This document shows positions 8,043 through 14,518 of a stretch of 64,000 nt of DNA, in pieces. The notes beneath the pieces were generated by a model, which was not told the origin of the DNA, did no database searches, and worked only from the letters and a program-made list of their open reading frames with translations. The DNA is from an uncultured Alistipes sp. (GTDB lineage: Bacteria > Bacteroidota > Bacteroidia > Bacteroidales > Rikenellaceae). The translations under genes were made by a program, and so were the position numbers. Location of the stretch: assembly GCA_900768045.1 (NCBI GenBank), contig CAAGBL010000099.1:1-64000 (forward strand). The letters are read 5' to 3'. The stretch's first letter is position 1. Each line of letters opens with the position of its first letter.

Positions 8043-8795
8043 ATGGGAAAAGATAAATTAAGAAAGTTTGCTGAGAACCTCACTTTTAGGTGCATGGTGC
8101 AGCCCGAGTTCGACGACATCTTCCATAAAGACCACCCTCTTAAGGGGCGTTGGCATGAGGATTTTTTCCATAACGACCGTCCTATCATTCTCGAGCTGGG
8201 ATGTGGTCGTGGCGAGTATACTGTAGCCCTTGCCGAGCGTAACCCCGACAAGAACTACATAGGCATCGACATCAAGGGTGCCCGCATGTGGCGTGGTGCC
8301 AAGACAGCCACCGAGCGCAACATGACCAACGTAGGTTTCTTGCGCACACGCATCGAGTTTATCCGCTCGTTCTTTGCCGAGGGCGAGATTGCAGAGATAT
8401 GGATTACCTTCCCCGATCCGCAGCTCAAGAGCCGTCGTGCTAAGAAGCGCCTAACATCGCCACTCTTCCTTGCCGACTACAAGCGTATGCTTACCGACGA
8501 TGGTGTTATCAACCTCAAGACCGACTCTAAGCACCTATTTGCCTATACGGCAGCCGTTATCGAGCGCCTGGGCTTGGATGTGGAGGTGCAGAACGACGAC
8601 ATCTACGGCTCGGGGTATGCCGACGAGGTACTTTCGGTAAAGACCGCCTACGAGAGCAAGTTCGTGGCTATGGGCCTACCTATTACCTACACACGCTTTA
8701 GCCTCAAGGGTTGCAACGAGTTTGAGTATTTCGATTGGGAGGGCGACGACGTATTAGAGAAAGATGCGGAGGAGAATCGTACAAAGGCATTTTAA
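8043..8795 (+). CDS. trmB: tRNA (guanine-N7-)-methyltransferase
   Basis: Uses S-adenosylmethionine to methylate G46 in the variable loop of tRNAs. The 250-residue Rossmann-fold protein shows the SAM motif ELGCGRGEYTVALAERNPD at about residues 57-75, then IGIDIKGARMWRGA, and the TrmB signature TFPDPQLKSRRAKKRLT, where FPDP and the basic stretch form the catalytic and RNA-binding region. The start MGKDKLRKFAENLTFR is usual for Bacteroidetes TrmB. Twenty bases separate it from gldH and nine from rlmD. Confidence 0.93.
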   Translation: MGKDKLRKFAENLTFRCMVQPEFDDIFHKDHPLKGRWHEDFFHNDRPIILELGCGRGEYTVALAERNPDKNYIGIDIKGARMWRGAKTATERNMTNVGFLRTRIEFIRSFFAEGEIAEIWITFPDPQLKSRRAKKRLTSPLFLADYKRMLTDDGVINLKTDSKHLFAYTAAVIERLGLDVEVQNDDIYGSGYADEVLSVKTAYESKFVAMGLPITYTRFSLKGCNEFEYFDWEGDDVLEKDAEENRTKAF

Positions 8796-8804
8796 TTAAT
8801 CATT

Positions 8805-10214
8805 ATGGGAAAGAGAAGAAAGGATTTGCCTCTTATTGAGGGACTACATATCACAACCCTTGCTGCCGAAGGTAAGGCCATGGGCAAGGTCGACAACCAG
8901 GTTATATTTGTGCCAATGACCGTACCTGGCGACGTTGTCGATGTTCAAGTTAGAAAGCACCACCGCCGCTATATGGAGGCTACAGTAGTGCGCTTTGTCG
9001 AGAAGTCGCCACTACGCACCGAGCCCTTCTGCGAGCACTTTGGCGTGTGTGGTGGCTGTAAGTGGCAGAGCCTACCCTACTCCGAGCAGCTAAAGCAGAA
9101 GCGACAGCAGGTCGAGGATCAGCTTGTGCGCATCGGCCACCTCGATATTCCCGAGGTGCGTCCATGCCTCGGCTCGGAGCGCACACGTGAGTATCGTAAT
9201 AAGCTCGAGTTCACGTTTGCCGATAAGCGCTGGCTCACCTACGAGGAGATAGCCCAAGGTGGCGACATCGAGCCTATGCCAGCCGTTGGCTTCCATATCC
9301 CTGGCTGCTTCGACAAGGTCTTGGATATTAACAAGTGTCACTTGCAAGTCGACCTATCGAATCGCATACGCCTTGCCACTAAGCAGTTCTGCATGGATAA
9401 TGGCTACTCGTTCCACAACGCTCGTGCCCATGAGGGCTTGATGCGTACGATGGTTATCCGCACAGCATCTACGGGCGAGGTTATGGTTATCGTGGTATTC
9501 AACGAGGACGACAAGGAACGCATCAACGCCCTTATGTCGCACCTTCAGCTTCAGTTCCCGGAGATTACCTCACTTATATATATGATTAACGAGAAGTGGA
9601 ACGACTCCCTTGGCGACCGTGAGCCTATCTGCTTTGCGGGCAAGGATCATATCATCGAGGAGATGGAGGGCTTGAAGTTTAAGGTAGGTCCTAAGTCGTT
9701 CTACCAGACCAACTCGGAGCAGGCATACGAGCTATATAAGGTCACCCGTGAGTTCGCCGATTTAAAGGAGAGCGACACGTTGTATGACCTCTATACAGGT
9801 ACGGGCACCATCGCCAACTTCTGCGCTCGCCGTGCTAAGAAGGTTGTTGGCGTGGAGTATGTAAAGGAGGCTATCGACGATGCAAAGATTAACTCCGAGA
9901 TAAACAATATCGACAATACTACGTTCTACGCTGGCGACATGAAGGATGTGCTCAGCGATGAGTTTGTCGAGCGCAATGGCCGCCCCGATGTCATCATTCT
10001 CGACCCACCACGTGCAGGTGTCGACGAGCGTGTGTTGGAGGTTATCAAGCGTGCAGCACCCGAGCGCATGGTATATGTTAGCTGCAATCCATCGACTCAG
10101 GCACGTGACCTCGCTCTTCTCAACGATATGTATGAGATCTTGGCAGTCCAACCTGTCGACATGTTCCCACACACCCACCACGTGGAGAATGTCGTTAAAC
10201 TAAGAAAGAGATAG
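8805..10214 (+). CDS. rlmD: 23S rRNA (uracil-5-)-methyltransferase RlmD/RumA type
   Basis: A 469-residue SAM-dependent RNA m5U methyltransferase. The N-terminal TRAM/OB domain spans about residues 10-70. The iron-sulfur motif FCEHFGVCGGCKW supplies three closely spaced Cys, with a fourth at INKCHL. The SAM site is LYDLYTGTGTIANF; DPPRAGVDERV is the catalytic loop; the nucleophilic Cys lies in YVSCNPSTQARDL. The target base is inferred from family (U1939 in E. coli); RlmCD-type dual specificity cannot be excluded. It is last in the 6.1-10.2 kb run and is followed by a strong terminator. Confidence 0.9.
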   Translation: MGKRRKDLPLIEGLHITTLAAEGKAMGKVDNQVIFVPMTVPGDVVDVQVRKHHRRYMEATVVRFVEKSPLRTEPFCEHFGVCGGCKWQSLPYSEQLKQKRQQVEDQLVRIGHLDIPEVRPCLGSERTREYRNKLEFTFADKRWLTYEEIAQGGDIEPMPAVGFHIPGCFDKVLDINKCHLQVDLSNRIRLATKQFCMDNGYSFHNARAHEGLMRTMVIRTASTGEVMVIVVFNEDDKERINALMSHLQLQFPEITSLIYMINEKWNDSLGDREPICFAGKDHIIEEMEGLKFKVGPKSFYQTNSEQAYELYKVTREFADLKESDTLYDLYTGTGTIANFCARRAKKVVGVEYVKEAIDDAKINSEINNIDNTTFYAGDMKDVLSDEFVERNGRPDVIILDPPRAGVDERVLEVIKRAAPERMVYVSCNPSTQARDLALLNDMYEILAVQPVDMFPHTHHVENVVKLRKR

Positions 10215-10239
10215 CACTTTAGAAGCCTAAATAGTTAAA

Positions 10240-10278
10240 CGATGGTACGGAGCAAAATACTCCGTACCATCGTTTTTT
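10240..10278 (+). terminator. Rho-independent terminator of rlmD
   Basis: A 13-bp perfect stem (10240-10252 with 10260-10272, core GATGGTACGGAG) around a seven-base loop, followed by TTTTTT at 10273-10278. Confidence 0.92.
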
Positions 10279-10293
10279 GCAATTATGCCCACG

Positions 10294-10482
10294 GTGAGGG
10301 GTGCTTCGCAGGGGGCTATTTTATGGGATAGATGAGAAGCGCGGAGAGAGAGCAGAGACAACAGGGACAGCAGGGATTATTTTTTTTTGATACTCGAGTT
10401 TCTTTGTTGTCTTTGTTGTCCCTATTGTCCCTATTTTCCCTATCAACCCTATGCCCCTGCCCACCTCAATCAGCGAGAAATA
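10294..10482. repeat. G-rich intergenic repeat, copy 1
   Basis: The segment 10294-10339 is homologous to 14277-14320: it shares GTGAGGGG and TATTTTATGGG, followed by AGATG and AAG. The segment around 10449-10482 matches 55896-55927, both with CCTATGCCCCTGCCC. In between, purine-rich GACAACAGGGACAGCAGGGA is roughly complementary to a pyrimidine-rich arm with TTGTTGTCCCTATTGTCCC. No coding potential. It abuts the cloverleaf repeat at 10483. Confidence 0.6.
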
Positions 10483-10612
10483 AATTTGTTGTCAGAAGGG
10501 TGCCGAGTGCCACACTCGGCAAAAATGGCGACGATGGGTAGTACTTGACGTACGTCCCATTGTCGCCATTTTTTGTTAGGGGCCGCAATCGACCCCTTAT
10601 CACAACAAATTA
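10483..10612. repeat. Cloverleaf repeat, copy 1
   Basis: Outer arms AATTTGTTGT (10483-10492) and ACAACAAATT (10602-10611) are perfect inverted repeats. Inside are three hairpins. The first is TGCCGAGTG/CACTCGGCA (10501-10522). The second is ATGGCGAC..GTCGCCAT with the extended stem GATGGG/CCCATT and an apical GTAC..GTAC. The third is AGGGG..CCCCT with a CAAT loop. Hairpin 2 is flanked by A and T runs, so it could terminate transcription both ways between the convergent rlmD and porin genes. The last three bases are the complement of the porin stop TAA. Confidence 0.8.
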
Positions 10613-12268
10613 GAAGCGGAAGCCGAGTGTAAGTACCGCTATATGCTTTGTAAGCTCTGTGGTTACTGGTGCACTCTCGATACTCACGCCGTTGCCTGTA
10701 GCGAAGAATGTCTGATATGAGGTCTGCTTGGTATTACTATATTGGTATGCCAAGTCGAGATATGTTCGCTCGTTAAAGCGAATGCCGAGGCCCGCAGTCA
10801 TATATCCCTGCTCCTTTATGAGTGGGTGCGTATAGAGCTGCGAGGCAGATTTAATAGCATCGCCACTATGTATATATCCCGCACGTATGTCGAGGCAAGG
10901 CAGAGCTCTAAACTCAGCGCCAATGCGAATGGTGTTTGCGTGGCGGAACATCTCGTCAATAGTCGCTGCATAGTCGAGGCCCTTAATTGGCGTACGACGA
11001 AGCTTCATATCGCTATAGAATGCCGCCTCGTAGTCTACGGATAGAATAAGGCGCTGGGCGATGGTTGTTGCAACACCTACCATAACACGTGATGGAGAGC
11101 TTACACGCCAACTATACGAGCCTGTATCTTCCCACTCGGGGGTTTGTACATAGTCGCTGGTATAACCATCTCTATCGAGGTCATAGCCGTCGGGGTTGCT
11201 ACCTGCACTACGTGTGCTCGACCACATATCGCCGTAGTAGGTTAGCGATAGGTTATAGGCTGTGCGGGTATGGTAGGCCGCGCCGATGCGCAACCATGCC
11301 ACAGGACGCCACGTGAAGCCCACCTTGAAGTTTACGCCCGTGCCTGAGATATATGTTGTCTGCAAGTAGTTCATATACTCCAACTGATAGGGCATTTCGT
11401 CGCCCGACGGGCGGCTATTATTGGGATAGATATAGTCCTCGCCATAAAATACATCACGCTGATAGTCAACACTCTGAATACCGAGCGTAGCACCCACATA
11501 GAACTTATCCACGAAGTTAAAGCCCATTGTAAAGGCATACTCGCCAATTGAGCCACTCGTCTTGACAGCCGTAAACTGGTCAACCTCTGCACCTGTGCCT
11601 ATGCGGTCGATAAACCAGCCCTCGGCGTCCTTATTTGTCAAGCCATTCTTATAGGCGAGTATCGCACCCCAATAATAGGGGTCATTACCCCAACCCATCG
11701 TGCCGTCGGCATTTGTTGTCAAGTCATCAGCATTAGACTGCTCGCAGAAGAGGTTTGCAATAGAGTTGCTGGCCGAGTTGCCATAATGCGCAAATTTGTA
11801 GCTTTGGTTAAAGTCCGCCACACGGTTAAAGGCGAAGCCCAAGTTAAAGTTTGTTAGCGCTCCTGCACCACGATATACTGTGCCTACACCACCAATGCTC
11901 GCCATGGCAAAGCGGTTGCTGTTGTTCGAATACTCCGAGGAGTTAAAAATATCGGTGCCTGGTGTCTTGGCACGTGCGAAGTCAACCATAGGCGAGAAGC
12001 TAAAGTCGCTATTTACGTACATGCCTATACCCGCAGGGTTGAGCGAGGCAGAGACCATGTCGGCACCCAACGCCGTGAAGGCATTACCCATAGCCATAGA
12101 GCGTGCTGTACCGTAGTTTTGCGCCGTGAACGAGAGGTTGTATAGGTCTCCCCAACCAATAATATCGTTGTTCATGGCAACGCCTCCGATATTTATCTGA
12201 GCCATAGCTCCCGACATAAGTCCTAAGCTAAGGGCAAGCGACGCAACGAGTGAATATATCTTCTTCAT
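10610..12268 (-). CDS. Outer-membrane beta-barrel protein, OmpP1/FadL/TodX family
   Basis: A 552-residue outer-membrane protein. It has a signal peptide, MKKIYSLVASLALSLGLMSG, cleaved after about AMAQ. The early segment GTARSMAMGNAFTALGADM, followed by SASLNPAGIGMY, is the diagnostic FadL/OmpP1 hatch region, where the N-P-A-G motif is conserved. Alternating amphipathic beta strands rich in Tyr and Gly follow. The protein ends LTLGFRF, a terminal aromatic typical of BamA substrates. FadL relatives import hydrophobic compounds; the ligand here is unknown. Its stop codon is part of the right arm of cloverleaf copy 1. A lipoprotein gene lies 17 bases upstream in the same direction, so the two may be co-transcribed. 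Confidence 0.88.
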   Translation of the reverse strand: MKKIYSLVASLALSLGLMSGAMAQINIGGVAMNNDIIGWGDLYNLSFTAQNYGTARSMAMGNAFTALGADMVSASLNPAGIGMYVNSDFSFSPMVDFARAKTPGTDIFNSSEYSNNSNRFAMASIGGVGTVYRGAGALTNFNLGFAFNRVADFNQSYKFAHYGNSASNSIANLFCEQSNADDLTTNADGTMGWGNDPYYWGAILAYKNGLTNKDAEGWFIDRIGTGAEVDQFTAVKTSGSIGEYAFTMGFNFVDKFYVGATLGIQSVDYQRDVFYGEDYIYPNNSRPSGDEMPYQLEYMNYLQTTYISGTGVNFKVGFTWRPVAWLRIGAAYHTRTAYNLSLTYYGDMWSSTRSAGSNPDGYDLDRDGYTSDYVQTPEWEDTGSYSWRVSSPSRVMVGVATTIAQRLILSVDYEAAFYSDMKLRRTPIKGLDYAATIDEMFRHANTIRIGAEFRALPCLDIRAGYIHSGDAIKSASQLYTHPLIKEQGYMTAGLGIRFNERTYLDLAYQYSNTKQTSYQTFFATGNGVSIESAPVTTELTKHIAVLTLGFRF

Positions 12269-12285
12269 AACCTTAATTTTTGTGA

Positions 12286-13521
12286 TTATCGACGTGATGA
12301 AGTATTGCCACCACCAGAACTACCTGCCGTGCCACCGCCATACGAGCGTGTGCTACTTGACGACGAACCGAAGTTACTGCGGCTGCTCGATGAGCCACTT
12401 CTATAATTTGACGATGTTGTGCTTCGACTCGACGAGGTCGATGTACCCTTGTTTGCTGTTGTGCTACTATTCACGGTGCTCTGCGTGCCACGAGATGTTG
12501 TGGTTGTACCCTGACGGAAGTTACCACTGCTCGTCGTGGTTGTGCCACGATTCGTATTCACTGTAGCGCTACCACGATACTGGCTGTTGCTATTCACGCC
12601 AGTAGATACTGTACCTCTGCCAGTTGGGCGAGTTACGGTTGTTGTGCCATAGTTCTTGTCCGATGTTGGCGAGGTATAGCGTGAGCCTGTTGTGCCACGA
12701 CCACCATTTAGGTTACCAACGATCGTGCCCGATGATGCACCTGAGCCCGTAGTAACGTAGCCGTGGTTTGGACGGCTCTCTGGACGGCTCTCTGGGCGGT
12801 GCTGTGGTGGGCGTGGTGCCGAAGGCTTATGCGGATAGTAGTGGTTGTGGTAGTGTGGATAGTAGTGCCACCAATAGGTATCGTAGTACCATGGATTATA
12901 GCAAATATTCCAGTTCCAATCGTACCACGAGTAGTGAGGATAGCCCCAGCACGAGTAGTAGAATGGATCAACACGGTAGCTCCAGCCATAGTTCCATGGA
13001 GAGGCATATATGCCAAATGTTATGTTGGTAGCGCCCCACGAGCCAAACATCGAGGTTATATACTTAGGCTCAACCCACACCTGATCGCCCGATACCATAA
13101 TATTATATAGCGATGGGTCATAAGCCTTAGCATAGTACAAATCACGACTATATGCCAAGTCGTAGTAGCTTGATGGCATGCGGTATGTTGGCGAGTTGAA
13201 GCCATACAATCTACGAGCATAGGCACTCTCATAGTCATTTGCAATGATTGACTGGTAGTTTGGCGCATTAAGCGATGAGTAGTAAGCATCCTCAGCACGC
13301 TCAGCCTCCATCTCGGCCTGACGAGCTGCCCAAAGAGCCTCACGTGCCTCAGCCTCCGCACGCTCAGCCTCGGCCTCAGCCTTCAGACGATTAGCAACCT
13401 CTACACGGTTGTTCGTGCGATAGAGATCACTTGCTCCAAGCGACGATGACACAAACAGCGACGAGCAGCCCGAGAGCATCACGCCACTTAGAAGAGCCAA
13501 TATCATAACAATCTTTCTCAT
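12286..13521 (-). CDS. Lipoprotein with Tyr/Trp/His-rich middle and Ser/Thr/Gly-rich tail
   Basis: A 411-residue predicted lipoprotein of unknown function. The start MRKIVMILALLSGVMLSGCS is chosen because it gives a lipoprotein signal directly; an upstream in-frame start adds 26 unsupported residues. A coiled-coil-like Glu/Ala/Arg stretch (residues about 45-75, EAEAERAEAEAREALW) follows. Then comes a region of about 130 residues very rich in Tyr, Trp and His (for example DWNWNICYNPWYYDTYWWHY). The last third is low-complexity Ser/Thr/Gly/Arg/Asn, such as RGTTTTSSGNFRQGTTTTSRG. Similar proteins occur in Bacteroides under vague names. A -7 box lies at 13586-13593. The composition suggests a disordered, surface-exposed or wall-associated role, which is inference. 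Confidence 0.8.
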   Translation of the reverse strand: MRKIVMILALLSGVMLSGCSSLFVSSSLGASDLYRTNNRVEVANRLKAEAEAERAEAEAREALWAARQAEMEAERAEDAYYSSLNAPNYQSIIANDYESAYARRLYGFNSPTYRMPSSYYDLAYSRDLYYAKAYDPSLYNIMVSGDQVWVEPKYITSMFGSWGATNITFGIYASPWNYGWSYRVDPFYYSCWGYPHYSWYDWNWNICYNPWYYDTYWWHYYPHYHNHYYPHKPSAPRPPQHRPESRPESRPNHGYVTTGSGASSGTIVGNLNGGRGTTGSRYTSPTSDKNYGTTTVTRPTGRGTVSTGVNSNSQYRGSATVNTNRGTTTTSSGNFRQGTTTTSRGTQSTVNSSTTANKGTSTSSSRSTTSSNYRSGSSSSRSNFGSSSSSTRSYGGGTAGSSGGGNTSSRR

Positions 13522-13585
13522 AGCATCTATATTTTTTGTTGTTTTGTAGGAGTGCAAAAATTCTGCTATCTGCCCTCCTTCACTA

Positions 13586-13593
13586 CAAAGATA
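13586..13593 (-). promoter_or_regulatory. -7 box upstream of the Tyr/Trp-rich lipoprotein gene
   Basis: The complement reads TATCTTTG, an exact TAnnTTTG match, 65 bases before the chosen ATG. No clear -33 TTG is seen. Confidence 0.5.
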
Positions 13594-13697
13594 GAACATT
13601 TTTTACTATTTTGCATTCTCCCTCTCCCGAAACGCACCATTAGAGAGGCGAAACGGCCTAATACGAGGGTGAAACGACTACCCTGCTACGACACGAA

Positions 13698-13746
13698 ATT
13701 AGCCCAGATGGGCCGTATACAACCGATACTGCTCATTTGGGCTAAT
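13698..13746. repeat. Solitary hairpin related to hairpin 2 of the cloverleaf repeats
   Basis: ATTAGCCCAGATGGGC (13698-13713) pairs with GCTCATTTGGGCTAAT (13731-13746), with two G-T wobbles. The GATGGGC..GCTCATT upper stem matches cloverleaf copy 2 exactly, including the two wobble positions, while the lower stem has a different but still paired sequence. Outer arms and hairpins 1 and 3 are absent. It lies 19 bases past the dksA-like stop codon. Confidence 0.6.
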
Positions 13747-13765
13747 ACTTTATATGGCAAGAGTC

Positions 13766-14140
13766 TTACCTGCGAGCCTCCTTTGCCTCGATGCACTCTG
13801 TGGCATGTGGAACACGCAACAGACGCTCACGAGGAATGAGCTTGCCTGTGGTCTTGCAAATGCCATAGGTCTTATTCTTGATACGCACCAATGCCATCTC
13901 AAGGTTGCGGATAAACTTAGCCTGGCGCTGCGCCAAACGTCCATACTCCTCCTTTGATAGTGTTGTTGCACCCTCCTCCATAACCTTAAACGTAGGAGAT
14001 GAGTCCTCGGTGTCGTTCTCATTGCTTGTTGCTGTGCGCAACATATCGTAGTCGGCTCTTGCCGAGGCCAACTTCTGCTCAATCAACAGGCGGAACTCCT
14101 CGAGCTCGGCGTCGTTGTAACGGGTTTTCTCCTCTGCCAT
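13766..14140 (-). CDS. TraR/DksA-family protein with incomplete zinc-finger Cys set
   Basis: A 124-residue protein resembling DksA, which binds the secondary channel of RNA polymerase and acts with ppGpp. The coiled-coil half (residues about 10-90, including EEYGRLAQRQAKFIRNLEMA) leads into the finger region YGICKTTGKLIPRERL, then VPHATECIEAK. Classical DksA fingers use four Cys. Here only Cys 96 and Cys 115 remain, and the partner Cys positions are Thr or other residues. This is usual for Bacteroidetes members and argues against canonical zinc binding. It lies between ileS and the Tyr/Trp-rich lipoprotein gene on the same strand. Confidence 0.85.
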   Translation of the reverse strand: MAEEKTRYNDAELEEFRLLIEQKLASARADYDMLRTATSNENDTEDSSPTFKVMEEGATTLSKEEYGRLAQRQAKFIRNLEMALVRIKNKTYGICKTTGKLIPRERLLRVPHATECIEAKEARR

Positions 14141-14276
14141 AGTCGTTATTTTTTAGTTTTGTCGTTATAATAATTGTAAAATTAAGCAAAAATTATGAAA
14201 TACGCAAATAATAAGTAAAAAAATAGTTGAAATAGCTGAGGTTTGCGAGAAGATTAACCAAAATTACATACGAGAA

Positions 14277-14455
14277 GTGAGGGGGCGCGCGAGGTTTATT
14301 TTATGGGGCAGATGGGGAAGATAGGGAAGATAGGGAGAAGATTAGAGGTTAGGCATTGAAGATAAATGTTGATAGTGCATCCCCAAATTCCTTAAATTCT
14401 CTAACTATCTAATTTCCTTACCTTTGCGCCCCTATCTACCCTATCTCGCACAAAA
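14277..14455. repeat. G-rich intergenic repeat, copy 2
   Basis: A purine-rich left part (TATGGGGCAGATGGGGAAG, then AGATAGGGA units) and a pyrimidine-rich right part (CCCCTATCTACCCTATC) form a loose inverted repeat. The 36 bases at 14340-14375 match the reverse complement of 55757-55792 at 31 of 36 positions. The left end matches 10294-10339. No reading frame is supported. It fills most of the 378-base gap between ileS and the dksA-like gene. Confidence 0.6.
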
Positions 14456-14457
14456 AA

Positions 14458-14485
14458 ACTCCGAACAGTGCTAACCGCTCGGAGT
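14458..14485 (-). terminator. Rho-independent terminator of ileS
   Basis: ACTCCGA (14458-14464) pairs with TCGGAGT (14479-14485). On the minus strand the stem is followed by seven T. It begins 34 bases past the ileS stop. Confidence 0.8.
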
Positions 14486-14518
14486 CTTTTGCAAAGGGGT
14501 TATACCCCACTATTTTGC

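Noticed and set aside
10169..10184. CCACGTGG core near the end of rlmD as a possible parS site
   Set aside because: Only the inner 8-10 bases match; flanking positions do not fit TGTTnCACGTGnAACA, and the codons encode the conserved C-terminal H-H-V-E segment of the RlmD family.
10483..10612. Integron attC site or CRISPR repeat as explanation for the cloverleaf element
   Set aside because: There is no GTTRRRY core or integrase, copies are dispersed and not regularly spaced, there are no spacers, and three internal hairpins are present instead of a single attC-like stem.
12763..13110. Hydrophobic plus-strand frame with long Val/Ile runs opposite the Tyr/Trp-rich lipoprotein
   Set aside because: The apparent membrane segments arise from antisense reading of TAC/CAC/CCA codons of the aromatic-rich block; there is no promoter or start context.
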